Shown here piece by piece: positions 26,612 through 36,285 of a DNA stretch of 37,138 bases (its first letter is position 1; every line of letters starts with the position of its first letter). A model generated the notes under the pieces. It was not told the origin of the DNA. It saw nothing but the letters and a program-made list of their open reading frames with translations, and did not search any database. The DNA is taken from NCBI GenBank assembly GCA_023150565.1, contig JAKLKR010000009.1, positions 1-37,138 on the forward strand. Direction: 5' to 3'. The stretch is from Planctomycetota bacterium (lineage in GTDB: Bacteria; Planctomycetota; UBA11346). A program made the position numbers and the translations under genes.

Positions 26612-26690
26612 CCCTGGGACCGCCGGGCTCCAGCCCGGCAATTCGAATGAGAAAACTGCCGGGCTGGAGCCCGGCGCTCCCAGGGAAGAG
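26612..26690. repeat. Paired inverted REP-like elements, 29-nt arms with one mismatch, 16-nt loop
   Basis: CCCTGGGACCGCCGGGCTCCAGCCCGGCA (26612-26640) / TGCCGGGCTGGAGCCCGGCGCTCCCAGGG (26657-26685); lies between convergent RT and YyaL-like genes. Confidence 0.9.
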
Positions 26691-26709
26691 TCGCTAGGCG
26701 CCATCGGCC

Positions 26710-28359
26710 TCAGCGGTGCAGCCGCTCGCGCGCCGCCCACAGGCCGGCGCAGGTGAGCGGCGCCTGGCGCATCGCCCCGGCGCAGCCGGCGACCACCGCC
26801 TCGGCGGCGCGGCGCCAGCCGGGGTACTCCTCGGTGAGATCGCAGCAGGCCTCGGCCAGCACCGCGGCGGTGGAGGGGCCGTCCTCGTCGTCGGCGGGAT
26901 CGGCGGGACCGCAGGCGAGCGCGGCCTCGGCCCAGGCATGCGCGCGCTCGGCGGCGCCCAGGCAGCCGCAGATGCGCGCCGCCCACGCCCCGCGCGCCAG
27001 CCAGGCGAGGGCGCGCTGGCCGGCGGGCACGGCGGCGGCGGTGCCGTCGTCCTCCCACCAGGCCGGGGGATGGTCGCTGGCGAGGGTCGACCACAGCGCC
27101 AGCACGCGCGTCCGCCAGGGGCCGGCGGGATCGCGCAGGTGGGCCTCGGCCAGGGCGCACAGCGCCAGGCCCTGGTCGGCGGTGAAGGCGGTGCCGTCGC
27201 GCGGATGGGGCGGGCGCTCGGCGCGCGCCGCCTGCAGGCGGGCCACCAGCTCGGGCAGGCGCGCGGCGTCGGCCTCGACCAGGGTCGCCTGCACCGCGGG
27301 CACGCGCGCGGTGTCGTCGAGGCCGAAGCGCCGGGCGCAGATGCGCGCGCCGTCCTCGCCCAGCACCGCCGCCGCCTGGGCGCGGGTCCAGCGCCAGGCC
27401 GCGCCCTCGGCCCAGCCGCCGGCGCCGTCGGGGCCGTAGGCGCACAGGCCGTGCGCGACCAGGCCGTCGGCGCGCGCGCAGTCGCCCAGCGCCCAGCCGC
27501 AGGCGCGCAGCGCCGGCTCGCTCCACGCCCCCGCCGCCGGCAGCACGCGCTCGGCGCGCCACAGCACCAGCGCGAGCAGGAAGGCGTCGCGGGCGCGCTT
27601 CTCGCCCGCCGGCTCGCGCCAGCCGGGGTCGCGGCAGGTGCGGAAGAAGCCGCCGCCGAGATGGTCGTGCAGGGCCCCGGCGGTGAGCGCGGCGCAGGTG
27701 CGTTCGAGCTGCTGGGCGAGCGGCAGCGGCGCCTCGGGCCGGGCCGCGCGCGCGAGCAGGAAGCCGAGCAGGGCCGGCAGCGGGTGGCGCGCCCCCGGGC
27801 CGAAACCGCCCGCGAGGGTGTCGGCGGCGCCCATGGCGTGGGCCTCGGCGGCGCCGGCATGCAGTTCGCCGGGCAGCTCGCCGGGACCGGGATCGTCGGG
27901 CAGCAGGCCGAGGCGCAGGGCGTCGTCCTCGAGGTCGTCACGGCGCTCGCGCCAGGCGTCGGCCATCGCCACCAGCATGGCGGCGGCGGGCGGCTGGGCG
28001 CCGGGGGCGGCGGGCGGGGCGTAGGCGCCGGCGCCGACCAGGCGGCCGTCGGGCAGCGCCAGCGCCAGCGCCGGCCAGCCGCTGGCGTCGGCGGTGGCGG
28101 CGAGGGCGCGCTGGATCGCGCGCGCGGTGGGCGGGTCGCGGTCGACATCCACCGCCGCCGGCACGAAGGCGGTCGCCACCAGCTCGCCCAGCGCGCCCTG
28201 CGCGCCCAGCTCGGCGACCCAGCGCGCCGACCAGTGGTCGAGCGCGCGCCCGGCCAGGATCAGCAGCGGCAGGTCGCGGCGCACCGCTTCATCGACCGCC
28301 TGGTCGAGCGCGCGCCAGGGGATGGAGCCGTCACGGCACAGGCGCAGGAAAGGGCTCAT
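26710..28359 (-). CDS. YyaL/DUF255-like thioredoxin-domain protein, apparently degenerate
   Basis: IPWRALDQAVDEAVRRDLPLLILAGRALDHWSARWV (no CxxC) and ALHDHLGGGFFRTCRDPGWREPAGEKRARDAFLLALVLWRA. Confidence 0.6.
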   Translation of the reverse strand: MSPFLRLCRDGSIPWRALDQAVDEAVRRDLPLLILAGRALDHWSARWVAELGAQGALGELVATAFVPAAVDVDRDPPTARAIQRALAATADASGWPALALALPDGRLVGAGAYAPPAAPGAQPPAAAMLVAMADAWRERRDDLEDDALRLGLLPDDPGPGELPGELHAGAAEAHAMGAADTLAGGFGPGARHPLPALLGFLLARAARPEAPLPLAQQLERTCAALTAGALHDHLGGGFFRTCRDPGWREPAGEKRARDAFLLALVLWRAERVLPAAGAWSEPALRACGWALGDCARADGLVAHGLCAYGPDGAGGWAEGAAWRWTRAQAAAVLGEDGARICARRFGLDDTARVPAVQATLVEADAARLPELVARLQAARAERPPHPRDGTAFTADQGLALCALAEAHLRDPAGPWRTRVLALWSTLASDHPPAWWEDDGTAAAVPAGQRALAWLARGAWAARICGCLGAAERAHAWAEAALACGPADPADDEDGPSTAAVLAEACCDLTEEYPGWRRAAEAVVAGCAGAMRQAPLTCAGLWAARERLHR

Positions 28360-29456
28360 CGCCAGGCGACCTCCATCGCTTCGGCGGCGGGCGTGGCGTC
28401 GATCAGCAGGCGGGTGCCGGCGATGCGGCAGGGCAGCTCGGCGCCGCCGCGGCGGGCGCTGGCGGCGGCGGGTGCGATGCCGGTCTCGACCACCACCGTC
28501 AGCGGCACCAGCAGCAGGGCGTCGTCGAGCCCCGCCTCCAGGCGCAGACGCAGGGCGCGCTCGCCGGCCGGCTCGGCGGCCAGGCGGGCGTGGCGCACCG
28601 CGAGGTCGTAGCGCGCGACCTCGCCGGCGGGGGCGATCCATAGGCGGTCGCCCAGCGCCGCCGCCTGCGCCACATGCAGGCGGAAGGCCTCCTCGCCGGT
28701 GGGGTCGTAGCCGTCGATGATGGCATGCACCATCGACAGCTGCCAGCCGCCCTTGGCCGCCAGGGACTCGAGCCGCGCCGTCCAGCGCGCGACGGTGGCG
28801 GGCGGATCCTCGCCTGCCTGCGGCCGGCCGTAGCCCAGACCGCCGCCGATGCGCCAGCACAGGTGGGTGGCGCGCACCCGTTCGAGCCCGCCCGGCCCGT
28901 ACTGGTTGCCGGGGCCGACGAAGGTCAGGGCGCGCACCCCGGCGGCGGCGAGCAGGCCGGCGGCGCCGCCGTCGATCTCGGCCGCCACCTGCTCGGGGGT
29001 CATCTTGGCCAGGCCGGGGTGGCTGACCGAATGGTTGGCCAGCTCGTGGCCGCGCCCGGCGGCGGCGCGCCAGTCCTCCCAGCTCGGCCGCGGGCGGATG
29101 GCGGCGGCCTTGGCGGGGTCCTTCTCGGCCTGGCGCGCCTTGTCGGCCTGGGCCGCGGCTTCGGCGGCGGTGGCGGGGATGCGGCCGGTGACCAGGGCGA
29201 AGGTGCCGCGCAGGCGGTGGGCCTCGAGCAGCGGCAGCACGATGGCGGTGTGGTCGGCCAGGCCGTCGTCGAAGATGAACGAGAACGCCGCCGCGCGGTC
29301 GCCCTGCCAGCGCGCCAGGCGCGCCGGGGCGCTGGCGGCGACGCTGGCGCCGGCCGCGGCGGGCAGGGCCTGGTACTGCCGGCCGGCCCAGACCGGTTCG
29401 GCTGCGGCCAGGGCGGCCATCGCCAGGACGGCCGCCGCCAGCCGGGCGGCGATCAC
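28356..29456 (-). CDS. Secreted polysaccharide deacetylase (NodB homology)
   Basis: AAFSFIFDDGLADHTAIVLPLLEAHRLRGTFALVTG...HELANHSVSHPGLAKMTPEQV; GTG start overlaps the cyclophilin stop. Confidence 0.87.
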   Translation of the reverse strand: MIAARLAAAVLAMAALAAAEPVWAGRQYQALPAAAGASVAASAPARLARWQGDRAAAFSFIFDDGLADHTAIVLPLLEAHRLRGTFALVTGRIPATAAEAAAQADKARQAEKDPAKAAAIRPRPSWEDWRAAAGRGHELANHSVSHPGLAKMTPEQVAAEIDGGAAGLLAAAGVRALTFVGPGNQYGPGGLERVRATHLCWRIGGGLGYGRPQAGEDPPATVARWTARLESLAAKGGWQLSMVHAIIDGYDPTGEEAFRLHVAQAAALGDRLWIAPAGEVARYDLAVRHARLAAEPAGERALRLRLEAGLDDALLLVPLTVVVETGIAPAAASARRGGAELPCRIAGTRLLIDATPAAEAMEVAWR

Positions 29457-30319
29457 CGGACGGTCCCGCCGGTGGTGGCGGCGGTCGCCGCCGGGGCGAC
29501 GAAGCCTTCGCGGCGGATCGAGCGGATCACCACCGGCACCGTGGGCCGGTCGCCGGGGCCGGTGGCGACGGCGCCGATCGCCTCGAGCACCGCCATCCCG
29601 GCCACCACCTGCCCGAACACGGTGTGCTTGCCGGTCAGGTGCGGGGTCTCGGCGAGGTTGAGGAAGAACTGCGAGCCGTTGCTGTTGGGGCCGGTGTTGG
29701 CCATCGCCAGGCAGCCCATCACCGGACGGTGCGAGGGCGGCAGCTTGGCGTCGTAGCGGTAGCCGAGCAGCTGGTAGAAGTCCATCAGCGACACCCCGGC
29801 CGCGTCCTTGAGCACCGCCGGCAACGCCGCCTGGCGCTCCTGCTGGCTGGAGCTGCGGGTGATGCCGCGCGCCGCCAGGCGCGGCTCGAGCACGGCGCGG
29901 GTGAACTCGCGCTGCTGGTAGGCGCACTGCTGGTGCAGGCGGTCGCCCTGCAGCGCCATCTCGCGGTCGAGGCCGAGGGAGACGGCGTTGATCTCGTCGG
30001 GGAAGGTGAAGCCGGGGCTGCCGCTGCCGGTGCCCTGCGGGCAGCCGCCCTGGATCATGAAGCCCTTGATCACGCGGTGGAACACCAGCCCGTCATAGAA
30101 CGGCCGCCGCACCTCGGCGCCGCTGGCGTCCTTGAACGTCTTGCTGCCCTCGGCCAGGCCGAGGAAGTTGGCCACCGTCTGCGGCGCCTCGTCGTCGAAC
30201 AGCTCGACGGTGATGTCGCCCATGCTGGTGGCGATCACCGCGCGGGTGTGGGCGGCGCTGGCGGGCTCGGCGGCGAGGGCGGCGCCGGCGAGGCAGGCGA
30301 GGAGGACGAGGCGCAGCAT
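29453..30319 (-). CDS. Exported cyclophilin-type peptidyl-prolyl cis-trans isomerase with internal insertion
   Basis: [104 protein letters not shown]. Confidence 0.93.
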   Translation of the reverse strand: MLRLVLLACLAGAALAAEPASAAHTRAVIATSMGDITVELFDDEAPQTVANFLGLAEGSKTFKDASGAEVRRPFYDGLVFHRVIKGFMIQGGCPQGTGSGSPGFTFPDEINAVSLGLDREMALQGDRLHQQCAYQQREFTRAVLEPRLAARGITRSSSQQERQAALPAVLKDAAGVSLMDFYQLLGYRYDAKLPPSHRPVMGCLAMANTGPNSNGSQFFLNLAETPHLTGKHTVFGQVVAGMAVLEAIGAVATGPGDRPTVPVVIRSIRREGFVAPAATAATTGGTVR

Positions 30320-30330
30320 GGGGGCTCCGG

Positions 30331-31326
30331 TCAGGCGGTGGGGACGGCGGCGGCGAGGTCCTGCAGGACCTCCAGGCGCGCGCAGCGCACCTGGTGGCCG
30401 GGGGCGGCCTCGCGCAGGCGGATCTCGCCCCCCTCGAAGGCGGCGGCGTGGCGCGGGAAGCGGCTGGTGAAGCGCCTGGCGCTGCTCGGCTCCATCGGGC
30501 TGGGCGGGTCGCCCTCGAGCAGCACCCGGCTGCCCGCCGGCGAACCCGGCACCGCCGAGAGCAGGGCCTGGGTGTAGGGGTGGAGCGGGCGCGTCAGCAC
30601 CGCCTCGCGCGGGCCGATCTCGACGATCTCGCCCAGGTACATCACCGCCACCCGGTGGCAGACGTGGCCGACCACCGCCAGGTCGTGGCTGATGAACAGG
30701 TAGGCCACCCCCAGCTCGCGCTGGAGGTCGTCGAGCAGGTTGAGCACCTGCGCCTGCACCGACACGTCGAGCGCCGACACCGGCTCGTCGCACACGATCA
30801 GCTGCGGGCCGAGGGCGAGGGCGCGGGCGATGCACACGCGCTGGCGCTGGCCGCCGCTGAACTCGTGCGGGTAGCGGTCGAGGTGCTCGCGGGTCAGCCC
30901 GACCTGCTCGAGCAGGCGCCCGGCGCGCTCGCGCGCCGCATCGCCCCTGGCCAGGCCGTGCACCTCGAGCGGCTCGGCGATGGCGTCGCCCACCCGCATG
31001 CGCGGGTTGAGGCTGCCGAAGGGGTCCTGGAAGATCATCTGCAGGTGGCGGCGCATCGGGCGCAGGCGCGCCTGCGACAGGCCCATCAGCTCCTGGCCTT
31101 GGAAGCGCACGCTGCCGCCGGTGGGCTCGATCAGGCGCAGGATGCAGCGCCCGGTGGTGGACTTGCCGCAGCCCGACTCGCCCACCAGGCCGAGGGACTC
31201 GCCGGCGGCGATGTCGAAGCTCACCCCGTCGACCGCGCGCACCGCGCCGGGGGACTTGGCGAAGGCGCCGCCGCGCACCGGGAAATGCTTCACCAGCTCG
31301 CGGACTTCCAGCAGGGGCTCGCTCAT
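30331..31326 (-). CDS. Oligopeptide/dipeptide ABC transporter ATP-binding protein (OppF/DppF family)
   Basis: [67 protein letters not shown]. Confidence 0.93.
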   Translation of the reverse strand: MSEPLLEVRELVKHFPVRGGAFAKSPGAVRAVDGVSFDIAAGESLGLVGESGCGKSTTGRCILRLIEPTGGSVRFQGQELMGLSQARLRPMRRHLQMIFQDPFGSLNPRMRVGDAIAEPLEVHGLARGDAARERAGRLLEQVGLTREHLDRYPHEFSGGQRQRVCIARALALGPQLIVCDEPVSALDVSVQAQVLNLLDDLQRELGVAYLFISHDLAVVGHVCHRVAVMYLGEIVEIGPREAVLTRPLHPYTQALLSAVPGSPAGSRVLLEGDPPSPMEPSSARRFTSRFPRHAAAFEGGEIRLREAAPGHQVRCARLEVLQDLAAAVPTA

Positions 31327-31337
31327 GGCGGCGCAGG

Positions 31338-32216
31338 TTAGCGGGGTCCGGGCGCGTCCAAGGGGGCGGAGGGGCCGGGCGATGGCGGCGCCTCACCTGC
31401 GCCGCCGGCCAGCCAGGCGCGCGGACTGAGCCCGCAGCCGGCGCGGAAGCGGTGGTTGAAGTGGCTCTGGCTGGCGAAGCCGCAGCTCAGGGCGAGGTCG
31501 AGCAGGTTGCGGCCGGGGTCTTCGCGCAGCAGGCGGCGGGCCTCGCGCAGGCGCGCCGCGAGCAGCGCCGCCGCCGGGGTGGTGCCGGTGCGGGCGCGGA
31601 AACGCGCGAGGAACTGCGAGCGGCCGAGCGGACCCAGCGCCACCAGGTCGGCGATGCGCACCGGCTGCATCCAGTAGCGGGCGATCCAACGCACGGCGTC
31701 GTCGACATGCCGGTCGGCGGCCTGGCCGGGCTCGGGGGCGGCCACCGCCAGGCGCGGATCGCGTGCCAGCGCCACCAGCGCCTGCATCGCCAGGGCGCGG
31801 GCGGCGCAGCGCCCGCCGCGCGCGGGCGAGCGCCATTCGCCCACCGCCCGCTCCAGCAGCGCGCGCACCTGCGCCGCCACCGCCGGACGGACCGGCAAGC
31901 GGCACGACGGTCCGGCCCCCTCCGCCAGCAGCGCCAGCAGGTGGGCGCCGCCGTCCCCGGGCGAGGTGTCGGCGAAGTCGCCGGGCTCGTGGTTGAGCAC
32001 CAGGCAGGTGAACTCCTGGCCGGGGACGCAATGGCTCAGGTGGGGGAATCCGGCCGGGAACACGAAGATGTCGCCGCTGCGGCAGGGCTCCTCGCCGGCC
32101 GCCACCAGCTGCGTGCCGGCCCCCGCGGCCACCACCAGCAGTTCGTGGCCGTCATGCTGGTGGCGCGCCTTGCGAGGGTTGGAGCGCGCGTCGATGGCCA
32201 CCCGTATCACATCCAT
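31338..32216 (-). CDS. AraC-family transcriptional regulator with cupin-like N-terminal domain
   Basis: [16 protein letters not shown]-terminal double HTH ...[31 protein letters not shown]. Confidence 0.9.
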   Translation of the reverse strand: MDVIRVAIDARSNPRKARHQHDGHELLVVAAGAGTQLVAAGEEPCRSGDIFVFPAGFPHLSHCVPGQEFTCLVLNHEPGDFADTSPGDGGAHLLALLAEGAGPSCRLPVRPAVAAQVRALLERAVGEWRSPARGGRCAARALAMQALVALARDPRLAVAAPEPGQAADRHVDDAVRWIARYWMQPVRIADLVALGPLGRSQFLARFRARTGTTPAAALLAARLREARRLLREDPGRNLLDLALSCGFASQSHFNHRFRAGCGLSPRAWLAGGAGEAPPSPGPSAPLDAPGPR

Positions 32217-32288
32217 GGCCGGACGATACGGCAAATGGGGCCGACCGCGAGGGCAAGCATCCCCCCGGCGCCGGGCCATGCTGGCGGC

Positions 32289-33389
32289 ATGGACACCCCC
32301 CTGCGCCTCCTGGTCACCGGCTGCGGCGGCATCGCCGCCGCCTGGCTCACGCACCTGCGCACCCGCACCGACGCGCGCGTGGTCGGCCTGTGCGACCTCG
32401 ACCCTGCGCGCGCCGAGGCGCGCCGCGCCGAGTTCGCCCCCGCGGCGGAGTGCGGCGGCGACCTCGCCGCGCTGATCGACCGCCTGCAGCCCGACGTGGT
32501 GATCGACCTGACCGTGCCCGAGGCCCACGCCGAGGTCGCCTGCCTGGCCCTGGGCAAGGGCTGCCATGTGCTGGCCGAGAAGCCGCTGGCCGCCGACATG
32601 GCGGGGGCGCGGCGCATCCTCGCCGCCGCCAAGGCGGCCGGGAAGGTGCATGCGGTGATGCAGAACCGCCGCTACCTGACCCAGATGGTGCGCTTCCGCG
32701 AGGCCATCCGCACCCGCATCGGCACCCCCACCGAACTGCACAGCGAGTTTGTCATCGGCGCGCACTTCGGCGGCTTCCGCGAGGCCATGGAGCATGTGCT
32801 GCTGCTCGACATGGCGATCCACACCTTCGACCAGGCGCGCTTCCTCACCGGCCTCGATCCGCTGGCGGTGAACGCCCTCGACTGGAACCCGGCCGGCTCG
32901 TGGTACCGCCACGGCGCCTCGGCGCTGGTGTGCGTCGAGATGGCCGGCGGGCTGCGCTTCACCTACCGCGGCTCGTGGTGCGCCGAGGGCGACCAGACCC
33001 CGTGGGAGGCGCGCTGGCACGCCATCGGCACCGGCGGCAGCGTGCGCTGGGATGGCATCGGGGTGGTCGACGAGTCGCACCTGGGCGCGCGTGCGGCCGG
33101 CATCCCGGCGCCAGCGCCACGCACCGGCTCGGTGGCGGTGCAGGCGGTGCGCCCGTGGCGCGCCGGGCAGTTCCACAGCGAGCGGCTGCCGGCCGAGGAG
33201 GCCCCGCCGCCGGCGCCGCTGGCGCTGGAATCGCACGCCGGCTGCATCGACGAGATGCTGGGCGCGATCCGCGCCGGCGGCACGCCCCAGACCGACGGCA
33301 GTGACAACGTCAAAAGCCTGGCCATGGTCCATGCCGCCATCCGCTCCGCCGAACAGGGCGGGGCGCGGGTGGCGATCGCCGACTGCTGA
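32289..33389 (+). CDS. Gfo/Idh/MocA-family oxidoreductase
   Basis: LRLLVTGCGGIAAAWLTHLRTRTDARVVGLCDLDPARA...VIDLTVPEAHAEVACLALGKGCHVLAEKPLA. Confidence 0.93.
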   Translation: MDTPLRLLVTGCGGIAAAWLTHLRTRTDARVVGLCDLDPARAEARRAEFAPAAECGGDLAALIDRLQPDVVIDLTVPEAHAEVACLALGKGCHVLAEKPLAADMAGARRILAAAKAAGKVHAVMQNRRYLTQMVRFREAIRTRIGTPTELHSEFVIGAHFGGFREAMEHVLLLDMAIHTFDQARFLTGLDPLAVNALDWNPAGSWYRHGASALVCVEMAGGLRFTYRGSWCAEGDQTPWEARWHAIGTGGSVRWDGIGVVDESHLGARAAGIPAPAPRTGSVAVQAVRPWRAGQFHSERLPAEEAPPPAPLALESHAGCIDEMLGAIRAGGTPQTDGSDNVKSLAMVHAAIRSAEQGGARVAIADC

Positions 33390-33446
33390 GCGCAACATTG
33401 CGGTCCGGACGCTCGCGGGCCGGGCCCCGGCGCCTACAAGCCGGAC

Positions 33447-35429
33447 ATGGCCGAACTCCGCTTCGACGGCAGCGAGCTGGTCGCTGCCAACCCCGACATC
33501 GAACGCCGCTGGCGGCTGGAGGGCGGCACCCTGCGCGCCACCGTGCTGACCGACCGAGTCAGCGGACGCGCCTGGCTGGCGCCCTGCGACGGTCCGGGGA
33601 TGGTGCCGCCGGGCGGCGCCCCGTCCGCGCCGCTGCGGGTGGCCTGGCTGCCCGAGCCCGAACCGGTGCTGCCGGTCGAGGAGCCGGCCGAGCGCGGCAT
33701 GCTGGAAGTGGTGGGCGCCGACGGGCGCGGCTGGCGCCTGCACCTGCGCGTGCCGCTGGCCGGCGCCTGCGTCACCTGCCGGCTCGAGCTGGTGGGCGTG
33801 GCCGCCGCCGGCGCCGCCACCGCCGCCGGCACCACCGCCAGCGGCATCGAGGAGGACGCCCCCGCCGCCGCCAAGGCCGGCGACGCCCAGGACCGCTGCG
33901 AACACCTGGTGCTCGCCGCCCACCACCTCGAAATGGTCGAGGTGCGCCTGCAGGACCAGACCGATGGCCACGACAACCTCGCCCAGGAGCTGCGCTGGCG
34001 CCTGGCGCCCGGCTGCCGCAACGCCGTGCGCGGCTGCCTGGCGGCGGTCGAGGACATGCTCGGCGGCGACGGGGTGGTGCTGGTCAAGCACGCCCCGCTG
34101 CCCTACGCCCGCCCCTGCCCGCAGGGCGACGACCTGCGCGCCGAGCACCACCGCATCGAGCTGCTCGGCCACGGCTGCGGCGACCGCCTGCAGGGCTACG
34201 CCTGGAGCGTGCTGCTGTACCGCGGCGGGGCCTGGGGCCGCGCCGCCGCCCTGCACCGCTGGCAGCGCAGCCTGCGCGCCTTCGACCCGGCGCGCGACGG
34301 GCGCTTCATCACCAACACCTGGGGCGACCGCAACCGCGACGGGCGCCTGGGCGACGGCTTCATCGCCCAGGAGATCGCCGCCGGCACCCGCCTGGGCGCC
34401 GACGTCTGCCAGATCGACGACGGCTGGCAGCAGGGCATCACCGCCAACTCGGTGGAGCGCGCCAAGGGCGGGGTGTGGATCGGCTTCTGGGCCGCCGACC
34501 CGCAGTTCTGGCAGCCCCATCCCCAGCGCTTCCCGGCCGGGCTGGAGCCGGTGGCGGCGGCGGCGCGGGCGGCGGCCATGGGCTTCGGCCTGTGGTTCGC
34601 CCCCGACAGCGCCGACAGCTTCGCCAACTGGCGCAAGGACGCCGACACCGTGCTCGATATGCACCGCCGGCTGGGGGTGCGCCACCTCAAGGTCGACGGG
34701 GTCAAGGCGCACAGCAAGCTGGCCGAGGAGCGCCTGCGCGCCTTCATCCACGCCGTGCTGCGGGAATCAGCCGGCGCGGTGGTGATCGACCTCGACATCA
34801 CCGCCGAGGTGCGGCCGGGCTACTTCGGCCCCGGTGCGATCGAGGCCGGGGTGCTGTTCGTGCAGAACCGCTACACCGACTGGCACCGCTGGTGGCCGCA
34901 CACCACCCTGCGCAACCTCTGGCAGCTCGCCTGGCATGTGCCGCCGCAGCGCCTGCGCATGGAGTTCCTCAATCCGGCGCGCCACCAGGAGCTGTACGCC
35001 GGCGATCCCCTCGCGCCCATGGCCTGGCCGCTCGACTACGGCTTCGCCGCGGTGGCGGTGGCGAACCCGCTGGGCTGGTTCGAGGCCGCGAACCTGCCCC
35101 CAGCGATGGCTGACGCCCTCGCCCCGGTGGTGGCGGCCTGGCGCCGCCAGCGCGCGGAACTGCACGGCGGCACCATCCTGCCCATCGGCAGCTGCCCGCG
35201 CGGCGACGCCTGGACCGGCTTCTGCTCGCTGGGCGGCGGGGTGGCGCACGTGCTCGCCTTCCGCGAACGCAACCAGGCCGGGACGCACACCTATACCTTG
35301 CCGCCAGGGGTGCCCACCGGCGCGCCGGTGGCGCTGGTGGCCGGCCGCGGCAGCGCCGCCTGGGACGGCGACGCGCTGCGCGTCACCATCCCGCAGGCGA
35401 TGGACTGGGCGTGGGTGCGCCTCGGCTGA
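33447..35429 (+). CDS. GH36-like alpha-galactosidase-type glycoside hydrolase
   Basis: GADVCQIDDGWQQG, MGFGLWFAPDSADSFANWRKDADTVLDMHRRLGVRHLKVDGVKAHS. Confidence 0.78.
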   Translation: MAELRFDGSELVAANPDIERRWRLEGGTLRATVLTDRVSGRAWLAPCDGPGMVPPGGAPSAPLRVAWLPEPEPVLPVEEPAERGMLEVVGADGRGWRLHLRVPLAGACVTCRLELVGVAAAGAATAAGTTASGIEEDAPAAAKAGDAQDRCEHLVLAAHHLEMVEVRLQDQTDGHDNLAQELRWRLAPGCRNAVRGCLAAVEDMLGGDGVVLVKHAPLPYARPCPQGDDLRAEHHRIELLGHGCGDRLQGYAWSVLLYRGGAWGRAAALHRWQRSLRAFDPARDGRFITNTWGDRNRDGRLGDGFIAQEIAAGTRLGADVCQIDDGWQQGITANSVERAKGGVWIGFWAADPQFWQPHPQRFPAGLEPVAAAARAAAMGFGLWFAPDSADSFANWRKDADTVLDMHRRLGVRHLKVDGVKAHSKLAEERLRAFIHAVLRESAGAVVIDLDITAEVRPGYFGPGAIEAGVLFVQNRYTDWHRWWPHTTLRNLWQLAWHVPPQRLRMEFLNPARHQELYAGDPLAPMAWPLDYGFAAVAVANPLGWFEAANLPPAMADALAPVVAAWRRQRAELHGGTILPIGSCPRGDAWTGFCSLGGGVAHVLAFRERNQAGTHTYTLPPGVPTGAPVALVAGRGSAAWDGDALRVTIPQAMDWAWVRLG

Positions 35430-35490
35430 AGCCTCATGGCGATAAGCCAAGGCCATGCGAGTGCCGTGGAGGGCTCTTTCGGAGCGTCGA

Positions 35491-35563
35491 CGCCCACGTC
35501 GACGCCGCGGTGACGCTGCCATGGTCCCAGATCGGCGCACCAGAGACTCCGTCGACGTGGGCG
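35491..35563. repeat. 14-bp perfect inverted repeat, 45-bp loop, plus CGTCGACGCC direct repeats
   Basis: CGCCCACGTCGACG (35491-35504) / CGTCGACGTGGGCG (35550-35563), just after the GH36-like gene. Confidence 0.75.
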
Positions 35564-35649
35564 GCGACTTTGGCAACCGTGACTTGCTGGGTCAAGGTCG
35601 CCGCCCTCAAGGACTCTAGCGCCATTGCCGCGAGCGGCGGCATGCGCCG

Positions 35650-35829
35650 CTACCGCTTCATGTAGTCCCACAGCTCGTCGCGAGTCATGCCCTTTCCATG
35701 CTTCGGGGGGGCTTCGTCGGGGGCGAAGGCCCACAGCAGCCACGCGATCAACGCCAGGAGCGCAGCGAAACCCAATGTCCCCAGCCAGCGTCCGTGCCGG
35801 GCCAGCCAGGACGGGCGATCGTCGCTCAT
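35650..35829 (-). CDS. Small single-TM membrane protein (59 aa)
   Basis: Manual translation MSDDRPSWLARHGRWLGTLGFAALLALIAWLLWAFAPDEAPPKHGKGMTRDELWDYMKR; below the ORF track size cut-off. Confidence 0.55.
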   Translation of the reverse strand: MSDDRPSWLARHGRWLGTLGFAALLALIAWLLWAFAPDEAPPKHGKGMTRDELWDYMKR

Positions 35830-35846
35830 GCCGGGGCCGCCCCGCG

Positions 35847-36212
35847 CTAGGCGAGGTGCTTGGCGAGCTTCTCTTTGAAGCGGTCGGGGGTGAAGGGCTT
35901 GGCGAGGTAGTTGTTCGCGCCCGCCAGCACCGCCTCCTTGACCTTGTCCGCCGAACCTTCGGTGGTGATCATGATGATCGGCACCGCCTTATCGATGGCG
36001 CGGATCGCCTTGACCATGCTCAGACCGTCCATGTTGGGCATGTTCCAGTCGCTCAGCACGCAGTTGATGCCGCCGCCCTTGAACTTCTCAACCCCTTCCA
36101 GCCCGTCCGAGGCCTCGACCACGTTGACGTCGAAGCCCGCCTCCTTGAGGTTCTTGATCACGATCTTGCGCATCATCGCAGAATCGTCGACGACCAGTAC
36201 GTTCTTGGGCAT
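35847..36212 (-). CDS. Single-domain response regulator, CheY-like
   Basis: MPKNVLVVDDSAMMRKIVIKNLKEAGF...CVLSDWNMPNMDGLSMVKAIR...IIMITTEG...YLAKPFTPDRFKEKLAKHLA. Confidence 0.92.
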   Translation of the reverse strand: MPKNVLVVDDSAMMRKIVIKNLKEAGFDVNVVEASDGLEGVEKFKGGGINCVLSDWNMPNMDGLSMVKAIRAIDKAVPIIMITTEGSADKVKEAVLAGANNYLAKPFTPDRFKEKLAKHLA

Positions 36213-36285
36213 GGGCTTCTCGCTGGGAAGGACCGGGGCGTGAACGGAGTATAGATGCTGAAGTGGGGCGCTGGCAAGGGGCAGC

